Under the pieces are notes generated by a model. It was not told the origin of the DNA. It searched no databases and was given only the letters and a program-made list of their open reading frames with translations. Of a DNA stretch of 64,000 bases, positions 8,945-18,920 are shown one piece after another. Source of the DNA: Sulfolobus sp. S-194 (GTDB taxonomy: Archaea; Thermoproteota; Thermoprotei_A; Sulfolobales; Sulfolobaceae); the NCBI RefSeq assembly GCF_012222305.1, contig NZ_CP035730.1, positions 372,001 to 436,000 of the forward strand. Direction: 5' to 3'. Each line of letters opens with the position of its first letter. Position 1 is the stretch's first letter. The position numbers and the translations under genes are program-made.

Positions 8945-9180
8945 ACTCTCTACATGTTTTGAGTTATTTTTGCATATATAAAAACTTTACTCATATACAA
9001 TTTTGCAAATATTTATTAACTATACAAATATTCTTTTTAACTAAAAATCGTAAAAGATTTTTTATTTAAAATAAACTTATTAGATTTAGTAAATTATACT
9101 ACGCTAATTTTTAATGAAAATATTGCAAACTTGATTGTTATTAAAAATAATGTTTTTAAACTCTATTAACTATTATAGTC
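8945..9180. promoter_or_regulatory. Divergent soxL / soxABC promoter region
   Basis: The 236-bp gap holds promoters for both directions. Toward soxL, the minus-strand box TTTTTATATATG (8973-8984) is about 35 nt from the ATG, leaving a leader of under ten bases. Toward soxA, TTTTTAAA (9153-9160) is centred 25 nt before the ATG at 9181, so that message should be leaderless. The remainder is extremely AT-rich with repeated aaaat/attaa words and could host regulator sites, but I see no clear palindrome. Confidence 0.6.
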
Positions 9181-9699
9181 ATGATTATAATGAGCTTTAT
9201 CAAAGAGCATGCAGAATTAGTATGGTTTGTAATAATGTTAACATTAGTAGCAATTTTTAGCGGATGGAACATATATGGAGTAACGCATGGAACGAGTACA
9301 AGTTATAGATATGGATTGCCTTGTTTTTCTGGTTTACCACAACAAGCACAGCAAGCAGTACTATATTTTGATTCTCATCCTCCATCTGGACAACCATATG
9401 AAGTTATTAACGGAATATTAGTAGTTAATATGACAATAACCCAGCAAAATGGATTTGTACCAAATTTAATAATAACAAACACAAGCGAGCCAGTAGTCAT
9501 AATTTTAAATTCACCTCAAGTAATTACTGGTTTCTACTTAAGACTACCAGATGGTGTTGTACAAGTAAATGCAGTTCCTGGAACTCCAAGCTATATATAT
9601 TTCGTAACACCCTCCGCTCCAGGCAATTTTACCTGGAGGGATTCTGAGTATTCTGCATATAATTTCTCTTACTTTAATGGAACATTAGAGGTGATATAA
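9181..9699 (+). CDS. soxA: Quinol oxidase subunit II (SoxA)
   Basis: A 172-residue subunit II: one N-terminal membrane helix (about residues 11-30) and a cupredoxin-like outer domain. The Cu-A ligand cluster (CxxxC...H...M) of cytochrome-c oxidases is absent; the corresponding stretch reads FTWRDSEYSAYNF. Loss of Cu-A is the rule for quinol oxidases, and the length agrees with the 168-residue S. acidocaldarius SoxA. Start at 9181 is favoured by the TATA spacing; an in-frame ATG follows at 9190. Ends 2 nt before soxB. Confidence 0.88.
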   Translation: MIIMSFIKEHAELVWFVIMLTLVAIFSGWNIYGVTHGTSTSYRYGLPCFSGLPQQAQQAVLYFDSHPPSGQPYEVINGILVVNMTITQQNGFVPNLIITNTSEPVVIILNSPQVITGFYLRLPDGVVQVNAVPGTPSYIYFVTPSAPGNFTWRDSEYSAYNFSYFNGTLEVI

Positions 9700-9701
9700 A
9701 A

Positions 9702-11276
<1,575 letters not shown>

Positions 11277-12968
11277 ATGGAAGAAAGACAGGAGAAAAAA
11301 GAAGAAGAACAAAAGAAAGTAGGATTTTTTGACGCAATTTTAGATAGAATAGGAATAAATGAAGCACCATTATTTAGAACACCAGATTATATGTATAACG
11401 TTTCATATTGGCTTGGGGGATTAGTAGCCGCAAGCTTTGCATACACAGTAATTACTGGACTAATTCTCCTCCTCCTTTATAATCCAGCCAATGCATACCA
11501 ACAAACCCAAACAATAATCAATGATATACCATATGGGGCAGTAATACTATTCAGCCATCTTTACGGAGCTTACATTATGATCATTCTTGTTTATGTACAT
11601 ATGTTCAGAAACTTCTATAAGGGGGCTTATAAAAAACCAAGAGAATTACAATGGGTTACTGGGGTATTACTCCTTGCATTAACATTAGGAGCTTCATTCT
11701 TTGGATATAGCTTAGTAGGAGATGTATTAGGAATAAATGCAGTAGATATAGGAAGTTCATTACTTATAGGAACAGGTTTTCCAGGTGCTACTACAGTAGT
11801 AGGTTGGTTATTTGGTCCCGGAATAGATGCAGTACAGTCAAGTAACCCAGCAGTTAGAGCAGAGTTCTTCAGTAGAATACTAGGCTGGCACATAATAATG
11901 GTAGCATTAATTGGTTTACTATTTGTCTTCCACTTAATGTTAGCTGAAAGATACGGAATGACACCATCTGCAAAAGAAAAGCCTAAAGTACCAGCTTACT
12001 ACACAAAGGAAGAACAAGAGAAGTTTAACCAATGGTGGCCTAGAAATTTCGTGTACATGTTGTCCTTAGTATTAATGACATGGGGAGTAATACTAATTGT
12101 TCCGGATGTATTAGCAAACTTAAACTCCATTGTTAGCTTACCGATAGTAATTAACCCGTTCCCTGCACCACAAGCGTTTACACCAGCTGCAAATAATGTT
12201 CAACCATATCCTCCATGGTTCTTCTTGTTCCTTTATAAGTTCGTTGACTTCTTACTACCAAACGGAGTACCAATATTACCATCGATGGTAATTGCGGTAC
12301 TTATTATAGGCCTAGTTATCCTAATGTTGATACCATTCTTTGAAAACAGTAACTTAATGTATATAAGTAGCAGAAAGTTCTGGACATGGGTGATGTCACT
12401 ATTAGCTTATTCACTAGTAGCACTATCAATTTGGGGATATCTATATCCCGGTGTACCAGCTCCTACAAATGATCAAATCTTGGTTTTAGGAATACCCGCA
12501 TTGATCTTAGCTATTATCATAGGTTTGTCTGATAAGTTTAAGAGAAGAAAAGAAAAAGTACCAACACCAACTCAAATACCTAAGATAACGCCAACCTCAA
12601 TTCTGGGAACATCTGTGGTAACGCTATTATTTGCAGGGACATTTGGTGATTTCATAATAAGACCTAGTTTACTAGGCTTATTCTCACTATTCCCGCTGGG
12701 TATTTTAGTTTATCACTTCGTTAGTAAAATGGTAAAGGCATTTAATAACAATAACAGTGGTACAGTAACTTACCCAATAACGAAGAAAATGGCACTTGTT
12801 GCAATACCAGCAATATTTGTCATTACAATATTCTTATTTGCACTATTCCTAGAGTTACCTAGCGTTGGGGTGCAAAGCACATATGCCGGAATTGACCTAG
12901 GTGTAATCTTCTTCCTATGGGGCTACGCGATAAACTTATACCACTACCTAGTTTATGTGAAAGGTTGA
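11277..12968 (+). CDS. soxC: Cytochrome b (SoxC)
   Basis: A 563-residue cytochrome b/b6-type protein, exactly the length remembered for S. acidocaldarius SoxC. Two histidine pairs with 14-residue spacing ligate the hemes: H94/H108 and H205/H219. The quinol-site PEWY motif appears as PPWFFLFLYKF around residues 305-315. A long charged linker (KFKRRKEKVPTPTQ) precedes three further C-terminal helices. An AGGAGGTG ribosome-binding site lies inside the soxB 3' end, directly before the ATG at 11277. Together with SoxL it would act as a bc1-like module feeding SoxB. Confidence 0.92.
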   Translation: MEERQEKKEEEQKKVGFFDAILDRIGINEAPLFRTPDYMYNVSYWLGGLVAASFAYTVITGLILLLLYNPANAYQQTQTIINDIPYGAVILFSHLYGAYIMIILVYVHMFRNFYKGAYKKPRELQWVTGVLLLALTLGASFFGYSLVGDVLGINAVDIGSSLLIGTGFPGATTVVGWLFGPGIDAVQSSNPAVRAEFFSRILGWHIIMVALIGLLFVFHLMLAERYGMTPSAKEKPKVPAYYTKEEQEKFNQWWPRNFVYMLSLVLMTWGVILIVPDVLANLNSIVSLPIVINPFPAPQAFTPAANNVQPYPPWFFLFLYKFVDFLLPNGVPILPSMVIAVLIIGLVILMLIPFFENSNLMYISSRKFWTWVMSLLAYSLVALSIWGYLYPGVPAPTNDQILVLGIPALILAIIIGLSDKFKRRKEKVPTPTQIPKITPTSILGTSVVTLLFAGTFGDFIIRPSLLGLFSLFPLGILVYHFVSKMVKAFNNNNSGTVTYPITKKMALVAIPAIFVITIFLFALFLELPSVGVQSTYAGIDLGVIFFLWGYAINLYHYLVYVKG

Positions 12969-13008
12969 AAGGTAAAACTTTTTTTACTTTAACTTCAAAT
13001 TTATATTT

Positions 13009-13566
13009 ATGGAAATTGATAAGAAAAAATTAAAAGTTACACACTTTATATTCCCTCTGGTTTTATTTATCATATTTCTTAACCCCGTGGTAGAGAGCTA
13101 CGAGACATTATATCAATGGTTATTTATGCTAGCACACTACTCACTTTTCATCGGAGGACTATTAACTACATACAGACTAATAAAAGGAACTCCGTTCCTA
13201 ATTATACCCTCCGGAATAATAGCAGTATTTTGGCATTTACCACTTTATTTTAATTTAGCCGCAGCCTTCTTAAGTTATAGAATATTAAACGATGTAACGC
13301 TGATACTTGCCGGTATCTTAGCCGGAATAGGTAGTGGAAAACTCTCACTTTTGCAAAAATTTTCACTAGTAATTCTTTGGATGACAGCTGATACAGCATA
13401 CTCAATAGTCTTTCTCTTAGAAAACTCGGCATACTCGAACTTGGTTTACAATTTTTCACCTTATACTCCTTCACAAGAAATAAACACAGCAATAGTAATG
13501 TGGATTATTATGTCGATAATCATTGCTTACATAGCCGGTAAATTCCTTAAAGAACTCCTTTCTTAG
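13009..13566 (+). CDS. Membrane protein downstream of soxC, possible DUF1404 family
   Basis: A 185-residue protein with about six hydrophobic helices, a histidine-containing helix (MLAHYSLFIGG, FWHLPLYF) and a polar loop (YNFSPYTPSQEIN). It starts 40 nt after soxC; tttatattt 10-18 nt before the ATG could be a promoter, so it may also be transcribed alone. Size, topology and lineage fit the Sulfolobales membrane family DUF1404, recalled without a search. Histidines in helices make heme or quinone binding conceivable. Confidence 0.6.
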   Translation: MEIDKKKLKVTHFIFPLVLFIIFLNPVVESYETLYQWLFMLAHYSLFIGGLLTTYRLIKGTPFLIIPSGIIAVFWHLPLYFNLAAAFLSYRILNDVTLILAGILAGIGSGKLSLLQKFSLVILWMTADTAYSIVFLLENSAYSNLVYNFSPYTPSQEINTAIVMWIIMSIIIAYIAGKFLKELLS

Positions 13567-13758
13567 AGATCTCCTACGGTTTTAAATTAGTTCGTTGGGG
13601 TCATGACATGTAGTGCCTCCTACGATTAAAAGCTTAGTTAGAAGCGAAATAGTAATGAGAGTCTCAAAGTAAATGAACTTCCTTTTTAGCTGGTAAATAC
13701 CTACTATGAAATTTTATTTTTATCTCATTAAATTAAATTATTTTGCCAAATAAACATA

Positions 13759-14199
13759 TTATGGTAACTTTGGTTCTACGTATTTAGTTAGAATATAATT
13801 AACACTTTCTTCAATAATAACACCAGAAAGAACTGGATGAAGAATGTAAATAATTTTTACCTTCTCTAGTACTCCTAAAAAGCATGCTAAAATCGAAGGC
13901 GGATGTTCGATATTAGTGATAACTTCCGTAATAAATGAAACGAAAGATGCGAGAAGAGCCATTACTAAACCAGTAAAGCCAATATACACAAATAGAATTG
14001 CGACTACAGATGATATAAGGTACGAAAATACTATAGTAAAGAAACGAATTCTCCTCCAATCTGGGTCTGGATATTTAGTAGCCGCTGTTGCTAAGAAAGG
14101 AGGCAGAATAAACTCAGTATGAGTTATTATTGTAACAAAAGTAAGTAAGGACATCGAAGTTATTAAATTAACGATAGAAATAACCTTTTTCTTATTCAT
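13759..14199 (-). CDS. HPP-family integral membrane protein
   Basis: 146 residues with four to five hydrophobic helices. The family signature is visible as NIEHPPSILACFLG near residues 96-109, and the N-terminal half has the typical LPPFLATAATKYPDPDW segment matching the PPFGASAV-like region of HPP proteins. HPP proteins are bacterial and plastid membrane proteins, some of which transport nitrite. Substrate here is unknown. It is followed by an unrelated leftward gene and separated from the soxC locus by about 190 bp without an obvious gene. Confidence 0.7.
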   Translation of the reverse strand: MNKKKVISIVNLITSMSLLTFVTIITHTEFILPPFLATAATKYPDPDWRRIRFFTIVFSYLISSVVAILFVYIGFTGLVMALLASFVSFITEVITNIEHPPSILACFLGVLEKVKIIYILHPVLSGVIIEESVNYILTKYVEPKLP

Positions 14200-14230
14200 A
14201 GAAATATGAAAAGGAGAAAAATAAAAAACG

Positions 14231-16537
14231 TTAACTACTACTCTTTCTTCTTACCAACAAAAATAAGATTAGAGCGTAAAAAAGAACATTAAGAATAATA
14301 ACTGGGACTAAGTGATAACCTGGAGGTTTCTCAGCCTTACCGAGAATAATATTATAACCAACGCTGGAAATAACATCACCAACAACTGGATAAGTTACGA
14401 CAGTTACGTTCTTAGGGTGAAGATTTATAGTGTCATTAACCCACAAAGAGTAGGGAATAAGTTCAAGATTTACAATATACGTTATCTTATTATCTGGATG
14501 AATGATCTCTATCTCTCCATTAGAAGAAATAATGCCTAGATATGAGGAAACAACAGAAAGAGTAGTATTAGCAGTATCTACACTTAGAGAAACACTACCA
14601 TTACAAATTTCAATAACACCTCCTTCTGAATAAGAAATATAAGTCAAAACAACAGCATACTTACCAGGAGAAACAAAGATATTCTCGCTTGCAGGATTAC
14701 CTACCTGGATTAGCGAAATACCCGGGAAAGCTGAGAGAATTTGGAGAGTATGAGCATTAACGTAAATAGTGCATGAAAAGTTAGTAGGATAGGGTAAGCG
14801 CTGAGCAGGAATCTTAACACTATAATTACGGAAAACATCAGCCTTAATATATATTTCACTACCTCCAATAATTCCAGCTAAATACTCTGGAGGTACGTAA
14901 AGGTAATACGGAACAGCAGCTACATCTTCATTTAAATCATTTACGTTATAGACTAGATAAATACCTCTTGAGGAGAAAGTTGATTTATAATCAAGGTTCT
15001 TAAAAACGTATATACCACTAAAGTTTTTAACAAGCTCGAGGTCTTTCTGGGAAAGGAAATAGGAGAGATTTTCATTAGCTATGACATATTCCACACCATA
15101 ATATTCGAGGATATTGCCTAGGTGAGTAGTATTAAAGAAAGGAATAAAAACAGAATTCGGAACACCGGCAAAGACCTCGGGATCATAGTACTTACCGTGA
15201 TAATATATTGTAGTGCCGTAGACTGCTACTTTAGCTCCATGTAAATACTCAGCAGCTTGAACTAAGTTTTGAGGCACAGGTAAAGGTACGTAATTGTATT
15301 CATAATTACCAGAAGCAAATGAGGGAGATGAGAAGACTAACTGAGCCGAAATTACCAAAATTAAGATAATAAGAGAGATTAACCTTTGAATCTCACCTTT
15401 TTCAGTAAGCAGAAAGTTTATTTCGTAAACAAAGGTAAGAAATAAAGGAGCGATAATCATCTCACTTAAATAACTTGGAATAATAACCCACATGTAAGGA
15501 AACAGAGGTGAGTCCTTTAGCCAATTATTCAGATAATAAATCAAGTTTAGGTTAAAAACGTGGTTAAACACCACTATGTAAGAGGATATTGAAATTACTA
15601 AGAAAGAATATAGAAAGAAATAGAAAACAGCATCTGTACGTATAATTTTAAAGAACAGATAGAAAAAGGATAAAACAACAAAAACGGGTAAAAAGAAAGA
15701 GAAAACATAGGAAAAGAGAGTGTTACCGGAATAAAAATTTATTAAAGGGGCGAATAACCCAATTCCCCTTAAATTATCTGAGAGTGAGAATGTATAATAA
15801 TTTAACCAGAGTTGCACAACAGAAATTGAAGAACCAGTAGAAACGTAGACATTATGTTGAACAAGTAGAGAATAGAAAGTTCTTACATTTTCCATTATAT
15901 AGAACGGAAAAGAGAATAGTACAATTTTCAGAAAATAAAAATCCCTTTTAATTACTCTGTACATGACATAAAGAAAAAGAGTGAGAAAAGAGAAAATAAA
16001 ACCTCTCGGATCTGTAGTAACTAGTGTTAACAACAACGAGAGAAGAATACTACTACGAAGGAGAGAAAAGTTCTTTTTGTTCACATAATCTAGACCAACT
16101 AGAAACAATGGGTATAAAGCAACAAAAGTAGAGTAATCAGTCCAGTAAGTGAAATACATGAAAGTTGGCGAAATTATGTACAAAAAAGCTACTATCAAAG
16201 ATATTATTTCCTTATACCTAGTTCGGAGAATATAATAAGATGCAAAATACATGGAAACAAAACCTAAGAAAATTGGGTAGGCATAACTTAGTTTATCCCA
16301 TATTTCTGGATAGAGAGAAAAAATGTAAATAGGAAGATCCGAAGTATCCATAATGAAAAGTAAATTTATTTGACCATTATTAACCAAAGTAGGAAAATAA
16401 CCTATAATTGATGGATAAGAATCTCTCACATAAACTAAACCGGGAGAAAACAACATAGATCTAAGAATAAAGAATGTAGATAAAAGCCCGCATAAAAAAG
16501 GAATTAACAATTTGTACTTTTTTATGTTCATTGACAT
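14231..16537 (-). CDS. Large polytopic membrane protein with C-terminal ectodomain (GT-C-like)
   Basis: A 768-residue protein. Residues 1 to about 400 contain roughly a dozen membrane helices; the first outer loop has VYVRDSYPS and later DTSDLP, acidic motifs in the place where GT-C glycosyltransferases keep their catalytic Asp. Then come about 340 residues of extracytoplasmic, strand-rich sequence with several NxS/T sequons, and a final membrane helix with a basic tail (LLVRRKSSS). Topology resembles GT-C enzymes and YfhO-like proteins that handle lipid-linked sugars, but no definite family is recognised. It ends 57 nt downstream of the minus-strand pilin and could serve surface glycosylation. 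Confidence 0.6.
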   Translation of the reverse strand: MSMNIKKYKLLIPFLCGLLSTFFILRSMLFSPGLVYVRDSYPSIIGYFPTLVNNGQINLLFIMDTSDLPIYIFSLYPEIWDKLSYAYPIFLGFVSMYFASYYILRTRYKEIISLIVAFLYIISPTFMYFTYWTDYSTFVALYPLFLVGLDYVNKKNFSLLRSSILLSLLLTLVTTDPRGFIFSFLTLFLYVMYRVIKRDFYFLKIVLFSFPFYIMENVRTFYSLLVQHNVYVSTGSSISVVQLWLNYYTFSLSDNLRGIGLFAPLINFYSGNTLFSYVFSFFLPVFVVLSFFYLFFKIIRTDAVFYFFLYSFLVISISSYIVVFNHVFNLNLIYYLNNWLKDSPLFPYMWVIIPSYLSEMIIAPLFLTFVYEINFLLTEKGEIQRLISLIILILVISAQLVFSSPSFASGNYEYNYVPLPVPQNLVQAAEYLHGAKVAVYGTTIYYHGKYYDPEVFAGVPNSVFIPFFNTTHLGNILEYYGVEYVIANENLSYFLSQKDLELVKNFSGIYVFKNLDYKSTFSSRGIYLVYNVNDLNEDVAAVPYYLYVPPEYLAGIIGGSEIYIKADVFRNYSVKIPAQRLPYPTNFSCTIYVNAHTLQILSAFPGISLIQVGNPASENIFVSPGKYAVVLTYISYSEGGVIEICNGSVSLSVDTANTTLSVVSSYLGIISSNGEIEIIHPDNKITYIVNLELIPYSLWVNDTINLHPKNVTVVTYPVVGDVISSVGYNIILGKAEKPPGYHLVPVIILNVLFYALILFLLVRRKSSS

Positions 16538-16593
16538 ATAATCCAGATATAGATTTAAAAAGTTAATCGGAAGAAAATAAAAAAGGGAAAACT

Positions 16594-17019
16594 TTATTGT
16601 GCTATTACTGAGACTTGCACAGTTGATCCATCACTTAAGGCTATAGAGATTGTATAAGTACTACCAGTTTGTAAACTACTTAATGCTGAAGTACTAAAAC
16701 CGATACTTACTACATTTATACCTGCAGTTAAAGTTGTTACATTAATAGAACTAGTACCCGCACTATATGATGTTCCAGAAATTGTCGCACTAAGTATTTG
16801 TACATTTCCAGAAGACTTTAAAGTAATTACTGCATAACCCTTACTGACGTAAATATATCCTGTTCCTACTTGTGTTACTGTTGGTGTTCCTCCAAAAGCT
16901 CCGAAAAGTCCGAAAGCAAATCCAACAACTACTAATGCTATTATTACTGATGCAATTACTAGAATTAGTGCAGTTACAGCACCACTCAATCCCTTCTTAG
17001 CCTTCCTCCTCAACAACAT
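16594..17019 (-). CDS. Type IV pilin-like protein, copy 1
   Basis: 141 residues. A class III signal ([18 protein letters not shown]) with a probable PibD cleavage after G10 is followed by a 25-residue hydrophobic alpha-helix and a small Ser/Thr/Gly-rich beta domain, the layout of archaeal type IV pilins. The first 86 codons and the last 16 or so match the plus-strand copy at 20995-21432 exactly at DNA level, while the stretch between (about residues 87-127) differs ([11 protein letters not shown]). Its promoter region also resembles that of copy 2. It could be the Aap-type adhesive pilus subunit or a related filament. Confidence 0.8.
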   Translation of the reverse strand: MLLRRKAKKGLSGAVTALILVIASVIIALVVVGFAFGLFGAFGGTPTVTQVGTGYIYVSKGYAVITLKSSGNVQILSATISGTSYSAGTSSINVTTLTAGINVVSIGFSTSALSSLQTGSTYTISIALSDGSTVQVSVIAQ

Positions 17020-17037
17020 ATTTACTCACAAAAATAT
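16760..17037 (-). repeat. Perfect 278-bp inverted repeat, left arm (in pilin copy 1)
   Basis: Reading the minus strand from 17037 to 16760 gives the same 278 bases as the plus strand from 20977 to 21254: 18 bases of leader and the first 260 bases of the pilin gene. Upstream sequence is similar but no longer identical. A second shorter identity of about 49 bases covers the gene ends and a few bases past the stop. Exact identity in a third-codon-position-rich coding stretch points to recent duplication or ongoing gene conversion. Confidence 0.9.
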
Positions 17038-17412
17038 TCATTAAATATCTATATAAATTTTTCTGTGCGTTAACAGAGTGTGAATAGTAGTGTAGTTATT
17101 TGTATATAACTTAATTAATTTAAGGGAGATCTCCTTATGAAGCGATCACTAAAATGAGGTCCTCATATACTTTATTTTAGGATAGGAAAAATAGATAAGA
17201 GAATATCGTATCAGTTACTGAATTTAATTAATTGCCATTAGCTGACTACACTATTCAAATAAGTATGAAACAAAACAAGGGAATAACAAGCTAATTTTTA
17301 AAATTCCTTTAATCATGGTTAAATATAAATAACAAATCGAGAAATTATAATGGATGATTTAAGTGGCCAGGACTGATATTATGATGAAATGTTTTTATGA
17401 TGAGGTGATAGA
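17038..17412. other. Intergenic region between pilin copy 1 and ectodomain protein
   Basis: About 375 bp. It contains the minus-strand pilin promoter (TATA-like aaatttatatag read on the minus strand, near 17049-17060) and two short palindromes, GGAGATCTCC at 17125-17134 and ATGAGG/CCTCAT around 17154-17166. The end of the interval provides a GAGGTGAT ribosome-binding site for the gene at 17413. No open frame or tRNA-like fold is apparent otherwise. Confidence 0.5.
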
Positions 17413-18069
17413 ATGTTGTTACCCTTCCTATTATTATTTTTACTAATTATACCTCATCACCCCTTCTTTATAGAATATAAAACTATATCTTATTTCGTAT
17501 CATCTAATAGTACATTATATGGTTTAATTATAGAAAATATCACAAATATTTATAGTAATGATACTGTAAAATTTGAATTTTATTTAATTAATCTTAATTA
17601 TTCTGAATATATAGGTCCAATGATTGAGTTTAACAATCTTTCTTCTCCTACCATACTTTATTATTTCCCTCAAGTCGGGAGTAACATTGTGCAAAGGGGT
17701 AGTTTAGTGTTTCAATTAGTAGGGGATAAAAACGGTTGTTATATTTACGAGAATGTTCAACACCCAGTTTCAACAGTTTCAGTAGTAACTTATTATTACG
17801 TTAATGATTCTGGTATTCCTTCTAAGATTGTATTTCTTCAATACGGGCTTAATGGACTTGTGAGTAATAATACATATATTCTTTATTCTAGTAATTTGAT
17901 CAACTCAAATGAAAAAATTTATTTTCCTAGTGGGTTGCAAAAGGTTAGTCGGGCTTTTTCTCTTAACGCATTCGAACATGAAGTGGAAAATATTGTTTTT
18001 TCGGTCATACTACTTGGAATTCCAGTGCTTCTTCTATTTTCTAAAAAGAAGTATTATAATAATTCCTAA
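17413..18069 (+). CDS. Secreted membrane-anchored ectodomain protein, paralogue A
   Basis: 218 residues: hydrophobic signal segment at 1-16, an outer domain of about 170 residues rich in Asn/Ser/Tyr with many N-glycosylation sequons, and a C-terminal membrane helix (about 191-209) with a Lys-rich tail. A GAGGTGAT site precedes the ATG. It aligns with the convergent protein at 18034-18729 (shared patterns LYY-P, V-RGS, VN-SG, LVSN-T), so the two are diverged paralogues facing each other; their 3' ends overlap by 36 bp. Function unknown; surface protein likely. Confidence 0.65.
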   Translation: MLLPFLLLFLLIIPHHPFFIEYKTISYFVSSNSTLYGLIIENITNIYSNDTVKFEFYLINLNYSEYIGPMIEFNNLSSPTILYYFPQVGSNIVQRGSLVFQLVGDKNGCYIYENVQHPVSTVSVVTYYYVNDSGIPSKIVFLQYGLNGLVSNNTYILYSSNLINSNEKIYFPSGLQKVSRAFSLNAFEHEVENIVFSVILLGIPVLLLFSKKKYYNNS

Positions 18070-18729
18070 AACACCTGCAATGAGTATGTATTCTAAGAGC
18101 TTATGAGAGACAACAAGAACAGTCTTATTTAAATTTGCACTAACTACATGAGCTTCAGTATATCCTGGAAATTTTGGTAAAGGAGTTGCAGGGTCAAAAT
18201 AGTTCGATTTCCATAGGACTGCTGTAGCATTACTTACTAACTGTAGAGTAGCTCCTATCTGAAGTGTCTGTACCTTAACAGCAACACCCGATGAGTTAAC
18301 CCACATAAAGAATTCTATAACAACATCTTGAATGTTTGATTTACTCTCATAAACGTATAAGCCATTACTATAATTTACAAAACATATTTCAGAACTCCCT
18401 CTAGTAACGTTTTTGCCTAATAAGTGTGGGGGTATGTAATATAAGTTAGTTGGAAAGGATAAATTACTAAGGGAAACTACTGGAGGTAAATAGTACTTTT
18501 CATCAACATTATAAATTGTTAAATTTACTGCTATAGTATTATTAGGATATACTCCAACAATTCTCTGTAAGAGAACTTCATGAATAGTTGTTGTACTCCC
18601 GTTTGGTAATGTCATAATAACTGTTTGGTTATAGGCAAAGAATATATTAGGGGCAAAACTTACGCTTGCATGTAATAAACCCGCAAATAAGGGAAAAGTT
18701 AATAATAGAAAAAGTAAGAGAGATTTCAT
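18034..18729 (-). CDS. Secreted membrane-anchored ectodomain protein, paralogue B
   Basis: 231 residues with a signal peptide (about 1-22, ending near LHASVSFA), an outer domain of about 180 residues with numerous NxS/T sequons, and a C-terminal membrane helix followed by RK. It is recognisably homologous to the protein encoded head-on at 17413-18069 (for example LYYIPPHL, TRGSS, VNSSGV, LVSNATAVLW). Unlike paralogue A it carries the extra region PATPLPKFPGYTEAH before the anchor. No catalytic motif is seen; a cell-surface or pilus-associated role is inferred from neighbours. Confidence 0.7.
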   Translation of the reverse strand: MKSLLLFLLLTFPLFAGLLHASVSFAPNIFFAYNQTVIMTLPNGSTTTIHEVLLQRIVGVYPNNTIAVNLTIYNVDEKYYLPPVVSLSNLSFPTNLYYIPPHLLGKNVTRGSSEICFVNYSNGLYVYESKSNIQDVVIEFFMWVNSSGVAVKVQTLQIGATLQLVSNATAVLWKSNYFDPATPLPKFPGYTEAHVVSANLNKTVLVVSHKLLEYILIAGVLGIIIILLFRK

Positions 18730-18920
18730 ATTTAAGAATTTATTCCCTAGTTATTTAAAGTTTTATGAGAAGAAGTATAGCGTAAAATATCATTTAATTA
18801 ATTAATATAATTTCTATCTAATTTATCTTCTTAAAGAACAACAATAGTTTTATCTATATAATATCTCTTGATACTATCTAGTTTTTAACACATTAAATAA
18901 ACTGGTGCATTAACTTTAGT

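Noticed and set aside
11627-11893. 88-codon minus-strand frame inside soxC
   Set aside because: Lies opposite clear cytochrome b coding sequence with histidine ligands; a shadow frame.
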